This document shows positions 10,476 through 22,380 of a DNA stretch of 64,000 bases, in pieces. The notes beneath the pieces are model-generated. The model saw only the letters and a list, made by a program, of their open reading frames with translations. It was not told where the DNA came from and ran no database searches. Numbering within the stretch: the stretch's first letter is position 1; every line of letters starts with the position of its first letter. This stretch comes from Xiphydria camelus (Eukaryota > Arthropoda > Insecta > Hymenoptera > Xiphydriidae): contig OY783196.1 in assembly GCA_963678675.1 (NCBI GenBank), positions 17,106,138 through 17,170,137 of the forward strand, read 5' to 3'. The translations under genes were made by a program, and so were the position numbers.

Positions 10476-11050
10476 CGACAGGCCCGGACTGCAGATCAAC
10501 CGCCACACACGCACAGTTTTCCAACAGTTTCGACGGACTGCAGGCGACGGACTGCAGGCGAACTGTACGTGTATGGTGAAATTTGGACTGAAGGCGGGAT
10601 CGCTCGCAGTTCGGGACTGCAGCATCAATTTTCTCGTTTTTACTGTTCCTGCAGATTCCGTTTTTTATATGTAGACGGCACTGTAGCAGCACCGCTAATC
10701 TTTTCGCACATCGGAAATAAAACATATCGTGTACCAAACCGCCCGAATGCCATAGAGGCGCCGCTCGAGTGGAAGGATCAACCGCCCGTGGAATGAGAGC
10801 GTCGAACCGCCCGGGTACCGTACAGGTGCCCCTGGAGTGCAACTGATAGACAATTTTTTATATCAATGAAAGTTTAGCACGACAGGCCTGGACTGCAGAT
10901 CAACCGCCACACACGTACAGTTTTCTAACAGTTTCGACGGACTGCAGGCGACGGACTGCAGGCGAACTGTACGTGTATGGCGAAATTTGGACTGCAGGCG
11001 GGATCGCTCACAGTCCGGGACTGCAGTCCGCCTGTACGTGGATGGGCACC
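10476..11050 (+). repeat. Tandem CTGCAG-rich repeat, two copies, one holding Transib copy 1
   Basis: The segment GGACTGCAGATCAACCGCC followed by ACAGTTTTC, GACGGACTGCAGGCGA and GTACGTGTATGG occurs at about 10483-10620 and again at 10887-11030. The second copy is preceded by AATGAAAGTTTAGCACGACA, the counterpart of the left flank of Transib copy 1, so it is a natural empty site. The array closes at 11020-11050 with the reverse complement of the motif at 5470. Confidence 0.8.
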
Positions 11051-11474
11051 ATATAGCCGGCTACCGACTACCGGCTTACCCCCCGTAGTCTCGACATTGA
11101 CGTTCGTGAGCAACGTATCATCGTATCATCTCTAGTTTCTAGTACCGGTACACACGTATTTGCTCCCGTTTACTATGAAATATTACAGTTCAAACTTGAT
11201 GAAGGATTCAATAAGAAGTATACGATCAAATGCTATCGAAATTATTTTGATCCCATTCCAAGAATCGACATTAAAGGGGGTCTGTTGGTATAGAGACTTT
11301 GAAAATCCGTCACAGGAACTTTTTGGGCGGCATTTGGGAATGATCTCGTTGTCGATTAAATAGTGAAACTCATGGGCATAGTAATGACTGAAGAGCATAT
11401 CATTTCTGAATACCATGGCTATGCAGATCCGAGAATAAATTGATCATTACGCCTACGAGTGACACGTAACACTT
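11051..11474. other. No gene seen
   Basis: Unique-looking AT-rich sequence. A 67-residue frame at 11160 and its antisense overlap have no recognisable motif. Confidence 0.4.
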
Positions 11475-11667
11475 CACTGAGAAAAAAAAAGATTAAAAAT
11501 TATTCTGTTAGAAGGATAATCTGAGTACGAAAGGTAAAATAGATCAAAAATTATCCCAAGGAAGGTTAAATTTTATACCCTGGAAGGATAATTTTTGATC
11601 TGTTTTACCTTTCGTACTCAGATTATCCTTCTAACAGAATACATTTTAATCTTTTTTTTTCTCAGTG
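11475..11667. mobile_element. CACTGAGAAAA MITE, copy 1
   Basis: A 193-bp near-perfect palindrome starting CACTGAGAAAAAAA and ending TTTTTCTCAGTG. The arms contain ATTCTGTTAGAAGGATAAT and TACGAAAGGTAAAATAGATC. The short unpaired centre is inverted relative to the copy at 52267-52461. Non-coding. Confidence 0.85.
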
Positions 11668-12312
11668 TTGCGCGGACGGTCTAAAATAAAATATTTACTG
11701 TATGTCGGTATAATGATCTGCTGGTGTATCAATCACGCACTAACAAATAACTTGTTATAAGAAGAAGATACTGCATTGAAATGCATTGAAATCGATAGTG
11801 CATAGCAGACCACACAACGGTAATTACCTTGCATTCTCCGTAAGAACATAACAGGTCTGATATAACGAAAAGTGTAAGTGTCTGTCAAATCAATTTCAAA
11901 TCTCGTCAGCCATGACCGTTGTCAGTGAGAATCGTCTAAGATTTTAATAATTCGTTAATAAATTTTCAGCCATAATATTTTATTAAAAACTATTTCCGGT
12001 ATGTAATCGATTATGCTAAATGGTTCACAATATATTTTATCGTGGAAAAGTTATCAAGGATTAAATGAAAGTGGTACGAGGAATTTTTAATATGTTACCA
12101 ACTCCAACAATCTTGACAACCCCCCTTAAATTCCCAAAATAATACAGTGTTGTCTCCCTAACTTTATTACTATAACTTTCGCTTCCCCTGAACGACTATT
12201 GACTATTCAGCGTCAGGGAATTGCTCCCCCACTATTTTCTTTGCGCACTGATACGCGATAGACGCTCTTTCCTTCTCTCTTTAGAGCATTCTGTAAACCC
12301 CGAGCTCGAATA
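11668..12312. other. No gene seen
   Basis: AT-rich, no coding signature or clear repeat apart from a short GAAATGCATT duplication near 11777-11797. Confidence 0.45.
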
Positions 12313-12573
12313 ATTGAGGGGGTCAGAAGCCAAGGGGTCCAAGTAGAAATACAAGTTTTCCGAGATGCTCCACATTAAAGTATTCTTGTTCTTTAAAAAT
12401 ACCTGCAATTTTCCTTTGCCTCAAGTGTATAAGGTGAATGAATAGTTCATACAGCTTATATATTTGAGGCAAAGAAATTGCAGGTATTTTTAAAGAACAA
12501 GAATACTTTAATGTGGAGCATCTCGGAAAACTTGTATTTCTACTTGGACCCCTTGGCTTCTGACCCCCTCAAT
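12313..12573. mobile_element. Palindromic MITE with TA target
   Basis: The arms, about 110 bp each, start ATTGAGGGGGTCAGAAGCC and pair almost perfectly with the right half. TA lies on both sides. Two arms separated by a short AT-rich loop give a snap-back hairpin. Probably mobilised by a Tc1/mariner-type transposase, by inference. Confidence 0.85.
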
Positions 12574-12671
12574 TAGTGATAGAGCACAGAGTATTGGAAG
12601 AAGTTCGACTACTGCTCTATTTAAATTTTCCGTTCGAGTTGAAATGAAAAGTTCGGTGTAACGTCACCCCA

Positions 12672-12824
12672 AGGGTCTATATACAATAAAGGAACAGGGA
12701 ACAGAAATAAGAAACAGAGCACTTCACATACGTTACACATACGCTAATAGCATACGTATGCGTAACGTACATAAAGCGCTGTTTCTTATTCCTGTTCCCT
12801 GTTTCTTCATTGTGCATAGACCCT
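12672..12824. mobile_element. 153-bp palindromic MITE
   Basis: Left arm AGGGTCTATATACAATAAAG and GAACAGGGAACAG pair with CTGTTCCCTGTTTCTT and TGCATAGACCCT at the right end. The centre is a run of alternating TACGTTAC/GTAACGTA. Non-coding. Confidence 0.75.
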
Positions 12825-13129
12825 AATGCATGCGAATAAAGATCGTGCATCTAAATGTTGAAGCGTACAAAAGCGACTGGAAAAACGAGCCGATTGGCGT
12901 CTTTCCTCCCCAGACGACACGAGCCAGAAAGATTCCAATGCTGATTTTTAGTTATCTGTGGGCAATCTAATGTCCCACTTTTTGATAACTTAAAATTCGA
13001 GTTATGCAACAGTCATCTTCCAGATAATATGAAATTTAAGTTAACAAAAAGTGAGACTGCCTACGGATGACTTTAAGATGATTTTCTGGATTATGTTATC
13101 TGAATCTATCTGTACATAGGCGTCCAAAA
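12825..13129. repeat. Weak inverted repeat in non-coding sequence
   Basis: CCCACTTTTTGATAACTTAA near 12975 pairs imperfectly with TTAAGTTAACAAAAAGTGAG near 13035, probably an old MITE. No gene is seen. Confidence 0.45.
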
Positions 13130-13468
13130 AGAATCACTTCGTTGGTAGCGTATCGCCGGTTCCGCCGATATATACGCGCGAGCGCGATGCGTCCCGCAAA
13201 AATCTGTACCGTCTGCGGAAATCTCCAGGATCGCACTATATTTGGCGCAATGAGTCATCGTCCCCGCGTCGCGGGCTGGCGGGATGCAAGCTTTTTTTTT
13301 GTTTGAATTTTAGCGGAGGTATACGAGACTGCCGTTGCGAGCCACGCACGCGCGCGCGCGCGCGTTATGCGTGTTATACCTTTACGCGTCGTTTCATATT
13401 TCGCCATCTCTGAGAAATCGAACGACCCGATCGTAGGACGACTGTAGGTATAATGTTTTCTGTTTCAG
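13130..13468 (+). promoter_or_regulatory. CpG-rich block upstream of a probable exon
   Basis: CpG density rises sharply here, with a (CG)n run near 13350-13364, and the block ends in a polypyrimidine tract and TTTCAG acceptor. It may be a promoter or 5' UTR region of a host gene. No core promoter motif can be fixed by eye. Confidence 0.35.
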
Positions 13469-13650
13469 CTACATCGCGAATGTGCGACAAAAACAGCGGT
13501 TCTTCTGTCTATTGAGAGAGGGTGTTTGCTGGGACCTGCCCACACGTGCCGAGATGAGGGCCAGGGATTCGATCGTTTACACGCCAGTTTCGCTCGGTCC
13601 CGACACCGACGACGAGGAGACACTGGTTAACGCGGAGGTGTACAATAATG
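13469..13650 (+). CDS. Possible first coding exon of a host gene
   Basis: The exon is framed by TGTTTCAG at its start and GTGAGT at 13651. The likely start is the ATG at 13554 in a GCCGAGATGAGG context. It encodes 32 residues, with SLGPDTDDEETLVNAEVYNN at the end, and leaves one nucleotide for the next exon. The acidic, non-repetitive peptide and good splice signals argue for a real gene lying within or beyond the CpG-rich region downstream. I do not recognise the protein. The upstream ATG at 13482 is in the same frame and could be used instead. Confidence 0.45.
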
Positions 13651-14131
13651 GTGAGTCTCGAGCTTTTTTTCGGGGGGAGGGAGGCTGTCTCGCAGCGAGT
13701 ATGCGTGCACCAGACGATGTAGGTATCGTCCACAGCGTTCCACACCGACGACGTTTCGCGATGAAAACAGAGCGCGCCTGCCGCGGCGAAGGCAAAGGTT
13801 GATCGTGCGCATACCGACGCACGGTAAAAACTCGCGTCTCCGTATTATCCCGCAAGTCCCGAGAGCTCTCCGCGGCCCCGAAACCGAGCGAGGTGAGTGG
13901 CCCCATCAATGTCTGCCTACCTTGCCGCGAGAGTCCGAGGGGACCGCGCCGAGAGAACCGGGCAGGAGTGAGGCGAGAGAAAAAGCCGGTGACTCACGCG
14001 GCCCTCGAGTTTGAGTTTCGAGTCGTCGTGCCTTTAGCGGACTCGTTTAGAGGCTACTTAAATAGGAAGAGAAAGAGGGAGAGATAGGCGTGACCGCCAC
14101 GCGAAATCACAATGATTGCAAATTGCGTCAA
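13651..14131 (+). other. CpG-rich intron-like sequence
   Basis: It starts with the GTGAGT donor of the preceding exon and stays CpG-rich to about 14050. Overlapping frames on both strands are composition artefacts. No second exon could be fixed. Confidence 0.4.
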
Positions 14132-14880
14132 TAGGTTCGTTCCAACAAGCATTTTAGGACAGTTCTAGAACCGTCCTGGAACTAGTTAAGAATTATTTAA
14201 TGCGCATGTGCGCCAGTCAGATGCGTTCTAGAACTGAATTCATGGGATGTGTTGGAACACAGGATCGCACACAGCACAGGGAGGCTTGTCCACCTTTTGT
14301 ATACATTTTGCGGAAAATCACGGGTTATCCTAAGCGAATGTGTGAGTTCAACTAATTGTTGAAACGTAAAAAACATTACAGTTTTCAAGAGCTTATCATG
14401 CACAAACATTCAAAAAAGCAGAAAAAGAAAGATGAGTCCAAAAAGAGTACAAGAGTGCATACATTTTTTCCTTCTATAACTTGGAGGGGAATGATTTTTT
14501 CGGATTTTTTATTTTCAATTATCATTTACCTAAAAAGTTATCACAACTTTTATATCATGGCCATTAACTCATTGTGAAGTTATTATGTTTTTTCATTTTT
14601 TCTCGAAACTATCTTTATGCATTTGTACTGTTCTTGGACTCACCGATTCAAATAGAGCGCGTCTCGCGCCTTACTACGCGTGGGCTAGAAAATCGTCCCA
14701 ACTCAGAACTAGGGACTGGAATTACCGTTCTAGAACCGTTCTGTTACAGTTCGCAGTTTAGTTGGAACGCTCTTTGGAATCGTTCCAGAACCAGTTCTGT
14801 GTTTGTTGGAACGGCTAAGTCAGACTGCGCACACTCCGCCGAGTTCAGAACCAGTTCTCATGGTAGTTGGAACGAACCTA
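14132..14880. mobile_element. TAGGTTCGTTCCAAC inverted-repeat element, nested
   Basis: The ends are TAGGTTCGTTCCAAC and GTTGGAACGAACCTA. Inner copies of GTTCTAGAAC, TTGGAAC and CCAGTTCT recur near 14165, 14225-14260 and 14720-14860, so at least one related copy seems to have inserted into another. An ordinary AT-rich core lies between. Non-coding. Confidence 0.65.
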
Positions 14881-15369
14881 ATTTCCACTTTCAGGGACTA
14901 CTGATTCGCGTTCGCTGGTTTCGGTGTAACACTAATCTATTCGCGGAGGTTGAATTACCTTCGACAAATCGTCAATGCCACTGGGGACGTAACGTCGCGC
15001 TGACCCACGACGAATGTCCGCGAAATCCGATGACACGCGCGCACCTCGGTTTACGCGTCTATAGACGGTACGCGTTCCTTATAAGGAACTATCCCAATAG
15101 CTGGACGGATAAGTCCAGTATCCGAACAGGCACAAAAATTTATACAGCAGATTTTACGCAGGGACACTTACGGAGACGCAGGGACGCAGGGACATACCGT
15201 CTGCATTATGACGACATTGCAAACTGAAAAATGGTAGCAGAATTATGCAGAGATGCATCCGCGTATATTATAAATGTTGCTGGAATTTAAAGACAGCATG
15301 GAATGCCTTGAAACTTGCACCAATATACGTAAAATTGTTGCCAAATTGCGCATCATGCTTGCATTATTA
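14881..15369. other. No gene seen
   Basis: Mixed composition. A small GGGAC / ACGCAGGGAC direct repeat lies near 15160-15195. The long frame that enters from 14574 crosses the MITE and is not supported. Confidence 0.4.
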
Positions 15370-15652
15370 CACAGAGAAAAAGAATTAGTTGGATCTACTG
15401 AAAATTACGCGCGTGGTCGCAAGTAATTATTTATTTATATCAATGAAATCTTAGTATTATATATAAATTATTTTCATCATTTGATCTTTTTTCATATTAA
15501 TTTGATATTTATTCCTTTTAATCACATATATTATTCCACATGATTGTAAGGAAGAGATTTCAAATTGAAGTAGGTACTAAGATTTAATTGATATAAATAA
15601 ATAATTACTTGCGACCCCGATCAGTAGATCAGGCTCATTCTTTTTCTCTGCG
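15370..15652. mobile_element. MITE, CACAGAGAAAAA family, copy 2
   Basis: It starts CACAGAGAAAAAGAATTAG and ends CTTTTTCTCTGCG, with inner arms GTCGCAAGTAATTATTTATT and AATAATTACTTGCGACC. Same family as 3298-3543 and 15931-16431. Confidence 0.75.
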
Positions 15653-15930
15653 TACGCAATTGGATGTCGAAAGGATGCTGTTTATTATTTTAGTTTATAT
15701 ATTTTCTACTATTTAGCAGCACAGATAGCGGTATCATAAATTCCAGCATTTATATACTCTCATAGTGACACCTTAATGCGGGAGTAACATTTCTAAATAC
15801 TATTTTCAGTATTGCTGTCTATCCAGGCATCTTTAATTTATTGAAGATTTTTTTTCCACTAATTCCTTTTCACTCCATTCAATAATATGAATTATACCCA
15901 AATATATCCGGCTAACTAGGACGTGTCCTG

Positions 15931-16431
15931 CACAGAGAAAAAGAGTCAGATGGATCTACTGAAAAATACTTGCGGGGCCGCAAGAAGGAGCAAGTGGACG
16001 AATGAGTTATGTTACAATTAGCTTATTTGTCCCATTTATCACATTCTTCCACGTTTAAAATACAAAATTTTGTAACATGATACGTTCATCCATTCTAAAA
16101 GTCAATGAAAGAGTGTCAGTATACTTATGAAAGTCTGTGATATGATACAATGATACATAACATGTTCTTCGTTAAGAAGAGAAGCTAAATTGAAATCGTA
16201 ACATAACACATTCATCCACTTGCCTCTTCAATTATTTATTTACACATCAATGAAATTTTTTAATACATCAATCTGATATCTCTTCCTTACAATCATGTGA
16301 AATAGTAGGATGATTGCAAGGAAGCGATATCTAATTAATATATGAAAAAAGATCTAATTGATCTAAATAAATAATTACTTGCAATCCCGCGAGTAATTTT
16401 AAGTAGATCCAACTAATTCTTTTTCTCTGTG
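15931..16431. mobile_element. MITE, CACAGAGAAAAA family, copy 3, split by another MITE
   Basis: The ends are CACAGAGAAAAAGAGTCAG and TTCTTTTTCTCTGTG. The left arm is interrupted at 15984-16229 by a second inverted-repeat element with arms GCAAGTGGACGAATGAGTTA and TTCATCCACTTGCC. After it the host arm resumes at ATTATTTATTTACA. Confidence 0.75.
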
Positions 16432-18209
16432 CGCTATTGGGACAGTCACCTTAAACTCGCGCGCGTGTACCGGTCTGCAGTTCGTTATCAATCGCGGCGT
16501 ACGTATAACAATCATGTTCCCGGCGCGATTTCGACAATCCCTCCCTTTCTTTCGTCGATACCTGATAACCGTAAGTTATACAGACGGAGTGGTGAGGGGA
16601 GGGAAGCCAGACGACCAATACCACGAACGGGACTGGCCGAGGTATTCGATAAGTCCTATCGGAACTGGCGCCGTCTATATTAGCCATTCTATATTAATTT
16701 CCTAATCTCGCCTCGTCTCACCGTTCGCTTCGATCTTCGATGTCGAACGCCGCGAACAACGGGGATGCCCGCGCTACGTCTATTACCAATCGATACAGCG
16801 TCAGAAACGAGCTCGTCAAAATAATCTCATCTCCCGCGATACTCGACGACCGAGACGACCAGTGTCGCGTCCCGCCCGGTCCATAGTGCGGTCCGGATTG
16901 ATGAACCCGTCTAGACTCGGGACTCTTGCGCCGCGTCGCGCGAGGGGACAATGACGGCGCGACGGCTCGCACGCTCGCATGCGCGCTCGGAAGCGAGCCG
17001 ACTCGAAAACGCGATCGCGATTACGGGGCCCTCGTGCCTCTCGACGCTCCGTGTCATGCCGGACACGTAGTTGACGTACGCCACGTAGGTACGTAAAACG
17101 ACGGGTCCCGTCGTTGCGTATACATACCTCTCGGCGCCCCTGCGAGATCCGTAATCTCGAACACGTTTATTGCCCCGGCAGAAATGAAAAGGAACCAAGT
17201 GGAAACGGCACGGGAGATGCTAATCTGCGGGCAGAACGCGGGTTGTATACGACTGCGATCGTAACGAGTCGATCCCCGGTTTATATACGGTATAGTATAA
17301 CTGTACAGGTACACGCGTGAGGTTCGGTTGTGGCGCGGTGGTAAAGCAACGGTTCCACGCGTTTTTGCCCGTGTATAGTACACGCGCACGTAGGGGCGAT
17401 ACGTGCCTACTTCCCAATGGGGAAATGCAGGAGCAGTCGAACGACTTTCGAGAGACAGTTCTGATCTACTTCGCTCCTCGTTATTCCAGTCCGGACGGCG
17501 AACCGAAGGGGTCACGCCGATAAGGCGAGGTTGTACGCGCGTATCTGCGTGAGCGGTACGCAATACCGGCTTCGCCGATCGAAGCGTATCGAGCCGTGAA
17601 TGAAAGAACGAACGTACGAATGAATGAATGGAGCCGGCGCGAATGTCGCGAGAGCAGGGAGACCCTGGTGTGTGGGAGCTTGCGTGGGCGGGAGTCGCGC
17701 TGTACACGTACGTACCTACCTATATCCAGCGCACGTGCGGGCTCGCGTGGGGACGCCAGGGGATACGCGCGCGTGTGTGGGGCGGTCCCGTGTACAGGCG
17801 CGATGCGCGCGGCGGCTCGGCGTTATACACGCGTAGCGCCTACGCGCGCGTCCACGTACGCGGCGGGCCATTCACGCTACGAGTCGGATCGGCTCGCACC
17901 GACGAAAAAGCGCCGTGAACCGGTGCTGATAGTTTTCGACTAGATTCGCGTCGCGAGGACGTACACTTTGACGCGTTGGCGCGAACGACCCGTCGGCGGA
18001 GCGAGAGTGCGCGAGTTTCAGAATGCATTGAGAGCACGATGACTCGCGTATGTGCGCGAGGGGCGGGTCGCGTCGGATACGGGCCTTATTCGAGAGGAAC
18101 CTTCGGTGGCGAGCCTCGCCTGAAAATGCGGCCCCGTACAAGAAATGGGATATCTGGCTCGGCGGTATACGGTGTGTCTTATTAGATGAGCTGGGGTTCA
18201 TTGGAATAG
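16432..18209. other. Long CpG-rich block without a recognisable gene
   Basis: Almost 1.8 kb with abundant CG, CGCG and TACG. It gives long open frames on both strands because stop codons are rare in such DNA. The frames conflict, lack domains and are arginine-rich. Hymenopteran genomes often have CpG-rich regulatory or first-intron blocks, so this may belong to the host gene suggested at 13.5 kb. That is inference. Confidence 0.45.
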
Positions 18210-19568
18210 CCTATTAAAAAAGTATCATAGATTCTCATAGAATCCCCATGGGAAATTGATGTGCTTCGGACACAGCAATTCCAGATACACTCTCTTAAAA
18301 ATCCGAGAGAGGTGAATGGGAAAAAATATATTGGATTCTATGTGTATCTGTTGAAACGAATAAACTACTAAATATAAGGTTCTATGAATAATTACAAATA
18401 GAACGGCGTGGTGTGCAGGTCTTTAATATCTTTTTGTCACCCAGTGTCAAAAACCTCGGTTTTCCGATCGTCCTCGATGCTTGTGAAATCGTGTTTCACG
18501 CACTGAAGCTACTCAGTGTGTGAACAACCTGCGCAGTGCGTGAAAGTACCTGCGCAGTGCGAGAACACTTTTTTCTGCACTGGAGAAATAGTTGTGAAGT
18601 TAGCAGTCAGTGAATCCAACCGAAGGTCTGTTCGCGCTGCCTATACTCGCTACACTTTTCCGAAAAGTGTAGATTCTAATTGGTCAGTATTTTTACGCAC
18701 CAATCAGAGAATCTACACTTTTTGGAAAAGTGTAGCGAGTGTAGGCAGCGCGAACAGACCTCGAATGTCCAACACTGCGCATGCGCCGAGAGACTGCACA
18801 GTTGACAGAAAGCCGGTACACATAACCTCAAAACGGTGAGACAGAAAGCCAGTACACATAACCACAAAACGGTGAATTGTAGTTTTATAGTGTGAAATAA
18901 TTAAAAACTCGTAACAATGGATCCCGATTTTATTCAACAATGGAACTAGTGTTGGTTGACACGTTATTGCTAATCAGTGTCCAACTATGAATTTGTTGAT
19001 TTTTTTTTGTTCAAAAAATGCATATTTAATTTTTTGATATTGATAAAAGTTTATGATTTTACTCTAACTTTCAATGTGTTAATTTTGTTCTTTCTTTTCT
19101 TTAAAAAATATGTTTTATGATCTTTTTTTTTGGGGGGGGGGGGGGGCTCCGCCCCCTCTAACCCCCCCTCCATACCGCCACCCTGGACCTCGTCCGCGCC
19201 CACGCTCCAACCTCGGTTTTGACACTTTGGTGACAAAAAGTCAAATTCGATATTCGTGCGTTTCGCGCCGTTTTTAACTCGTGTGATTGCCGCACTCGCT
19301 TCGCTCGTGCGGCAAACTTCACACTCGTTTAAAAACATGCGCTTCACGCACTCGTATCGAAAATAACTATTATGGAATTCAGCTTGTTTTTACGGACACA
19401 TAAAATTTGATAACTCCCTATTCATCATCTCAGATACGCATAGAATCCAATGCATTCCTATTCGTCCTTCTCAAACTTTTCTAATGGGTATCCGGAAATG
19501 CTGCGTCAGAAGCACATCAGATTCCCATACAAATTGTCTATGGGATTCTATGAGATCTTTTCAATAGG
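18210..19568. mobile_element. 1.36-kb inverted-repeat element (CCTATTAAAAAAG... ends)
   Basis: About 140 bp at each end pair at roughly three quarters identity, sharing TCATAGAATCCC, GATGTGCTTC and TTGGATTCTATG. A second inverted pair lies inside around CCTCGGTTTT, TGACAC and TTTTTGTCAC (18433-18465 and 19210-19240). The right half has a poly-T/poly-G run at 19120-19146. No transposase is seen, so it is non-autonomous. Confidence 0.6.
18624..18761. repeat. 138-bp near-perfect palindrome
   Basis: AGGTCTGTTCGCGCTGCC opens and GGCAGCGCGAACAGACCT closes the repeat. The inner arms contain AAAAGTGTAGATTCT. It sits inside the element at 18210-19568 and is probably a nested MITE. Confidence 0.8.
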
Positions 19569-19599
19569 GTAGGTTGCAGTAACCCGGATAGACTTGTAT

Positions 19600-20400
19600 G
19601 GTCATCACGACATTCATACGAACTATAATAATTGATCATTTTAAAGTCTAAGTTTATTTTGCCGCATGAACTTGAAAAAATAACTGTTCTTAAATAAATA
19701 TTTAAATTTATGTTATAGGTAGTTTGATTCAAATTTTGATCGCTGTATTTGATGTAGCAACATACACTGAGCGAAATCATTACTAGTGTCAAAAAAATAT
19801 GTCTTGAATCAAGAACACATGATCTTACAAATTTTTAAGAATACAGATTAAGTATGTGGACGTAATGTTTGTGTGTTCTTCGACTATCACTGCTCTCTCG
19901 TACGTATTTTAGTTGACAGGGCGATCTATTTAGGTACCTACTTTAAGTTCATGCGATTTCAGAGAGCTAGCAGTAATAATATAAAAGATAAGATGGGTAC
20001 CCCGTTTTATCCTCCTACCCCGTTTTGCCCGCTATTCCCCTACTTGATTCAAGAATATCTTCGTTGGAACAAGAAATTTTTTCTGTGCGAAAAAAAACAA
20101 TTAGGTACTCCAAATTAATAGATATTTTTTGCACGAAGAAAACTACCGTTTGATCGTGGAATTATATAAAAAAATTTTGATTGAACAAAACGTTTTTTTG
20201 GAATTATTTATCTCAGTGTATTTACGAAAAATTGTTTTTATTATATATTGAATACGCGTTTAGTATTTCATTTGTATCATTTTGAAATCATTTCGTGTCA
20301 TAAATATGCTTGCTCAATGACGATTCATAAAGCGCACAATCTTGATGCATCTGATGACCCAATATTACCTAAAGTGCAATTTACATAAATTTTTCTGTCT
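19600..20400 (+). repeat. Dispersed repeat, copy B, interrupted
   Basis: 19600-19764 and 20219-20400 together match copy A at 2990-3297. The interruption is the CACTGAG element at 19765-20218. Copy A shows the joined sequence GCAACATATTTATGAAAAA where copy B is split. Confidence 0.7.
19765..20218. mobile_element. CACTGAG-ended insertion, about 454 bp
   Basis: It starts CACTGAGCGAAATCATTA and ends GGAATTATTTATCTCAGTG, flanked by TA. It shares only the terminal CACTGAG with the short palindromic MITEs at 11475 and 52267. The interior is AT-rich without a plausible gene. Confidence 0.65.
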
Positions 20401-20483
20401 AGGAGGGTAAAAGAAGGATAGATGCCCCAATCTCTGTTTAGATCTGTATGCGATTATTTCGAAATGCAGTGTAGGTAGATATA

Positions 20484-21410
20484 TGGGGCATTCTGTGTCA
20501 ACATCCACTTTTTTCATGAGGGTCTCAAAAAAGTCTGATTTTTATTTACATAGTCATACTTGATGAAAAAACATTACCTGAATTTTTTTAGATTTTTTTC
20601 ACGCGTCGTTAATAGTATACATCGATTTGAAAAATAAATTTTATCTTTAAAGTTTCAAGTATACTATTAATGGCATAAACAACGTTGTATACATGGCAAT
20701 TTTTGCTTTTTTTCTCAATTTTTCAAAAAAAAAATCAAAATTTTTAAGTGACATTATAAGGCATTTTTTTTACAAAAAAGTGAAAAAAAAAACAGAAAAT
20801 ATTTATATTGCCAATGCGACAGTCGATTGTTCTTAAAAAAATTCAGTATATTTGAAATCAATAGAAACTGGAGAAAAAAATTTTGTAGTGGGAGGGCCAT
20901 GTCTTCATGAAGAAAAACTTTTTTTTTTAAGTTTTCTCTTACAAATTTTTTTTAAATCAGAAATGTTCTTTATCCTTCTATGCATCTATGCATAGAGGAC
21001 ATCAACATTTTTCCTACACAGTCTTTATTGATTTCAAATATACCTACTGAATTTTTTTAAGGAAAATCGAGACTGTCGCATTGGCGAAATAAATCTTTTC
21101 TGGTGTTTTTTTCACTTTTTTGTAAGAAAATGCCTTTTAATGTCACTTACAAATTTTGATATATTTTTTTTGAAAATTTGGGGAAAAAAAATTTTCATGT
21201 ATACAAAGTTGTTTATGCCATTAATAGTATACTTGAAACTTTAAAGTTAAAATTTATTTTTCAGATCGATGTATACCATTAACGGCGCGTGAAAAAAATC
21301 TAAAAAAATTCAGGTAATGTTTTTTCATCAAGTATGACTATATAAATAAAAATCAGATTTTTTCGAGACCCTCATGAAAAGAAGTGGCTGTCTTGATACA
21401 GAATGCCCCA
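20484..21410. mobile_element. 927-bp full-length palindromic MITE, TA target
   Basis: The ends are TGGGGCATTCTGTGTCAA and TTGATACAGAATGCCCCA with TA on both sides. Nearly the whole element pairs with itself, including AAGTTTCAAGTATACTATTA and GCCAATGCGACAGTCGAT-type arms, leaving a loop near 20880-21000. The transcript would form a hairpin several hundred bp long. No gene is present. Confidence 0.88.
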
Positions 21411-22380
21411 TATGACAAATTTCACTTTTACCATGTAGACGACATTAAATTATTCCACGAGCCAATACTTCGCGAATAAATGTCCCTGGATGGGGACGAC
21501 CAATTATATAACTGTAGATTTAATATAATTTTGATTTCGAAATGATGCTACGAATGCATTTCTGCATATCGAAAAGCCCTCCGAAGATATCGCTACCTTT
21601 TGAACAGGTAGAAACGATCGACCGAGGAAAAATGCCTCGTGATACTAGCGTTCTTGGAGCGGGAATCGGCCAATTCCCTTGATTTTAGATTCTGTGCCAC
21701 ATTCTCCTTTTAACTATACCACATTGTCCTTGTAATTATGTACACATTTTCGCTCGCCTAAGAAACGTCATAAATGAAACGAATGATTTTTACTTCGCGT
21801 TAAAGCATCAGAATTTTTCCTTCCAGTCTCAAAACGATTCAAGTTCTTATGAGAGTAGTTCCACTCGAGTGACGTAGCTTCGTCGTGACCACTCGGCTTT
21901 CACTCATTCATCGGCATTCGAGGCAAGCTAATATGACTAATCTGCCCGAAATGAGGATCGCTGTGGTTCAGAGAAAAAAAGGTGTCCAATTTAGTATGTA
22001 GTCGGGCTCGATGTAGCTATAATCCTGCTGAGTGGACCCGGTTAGGACCCGAATATATCTCATCGATATGCGCGTCGATGTCGAAGGAATCCACCGCGAA
22101 GAACTTCTACCGTCGAAAAGGAGGGCGTGCAATTTTCATTCTGCACGGACGTTGCACCGGCGTGGGCGGATAGGGTTGGTTGTACACATCACGCGGTAGG
22201 AACGTGAGTGGATTCAATCTACCCGTATATACATATTTATGCGTGACGTATTATAAGCACGTAATAAAAGGCCGTGCAAGCGTGTCAGTGCGTCCGTACG
22301 GACGCGGAATCGCGATTCGGTAGCGCGCGTGCTCGTAATTCATGCGTATAGCCGCGAGTGGATCTTACTCGAGTGACAAG
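21411..22380. other. No gene seen
   Basis: AT-rich to about 21950, then moderately CpG-rich. A 63-residue frame at 21982 has no motif. Nothing repeated is seen before the satellite begins. Confidence 0.4.

Noticed and set aside
14574..15227. 217-residue open frame on the plus strand
   Set aside because: It runs through both ends of the TAGGTTCGTTCC element and into unrelated sequence, with no domain or splice logic.
17325..17360. tRNA-like string TGGCGCGGTGGTAAAGC
   Set aside because: It resembles an A box, but no B box or cloverleaf can be drawn nearby.
17054..17707. 217-residue open frame on the minus strand in the CpG-rich block
   Set aside because: Several equally long frames overlap on both strands. 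Arg/Thr-rich content follows from GC composition.
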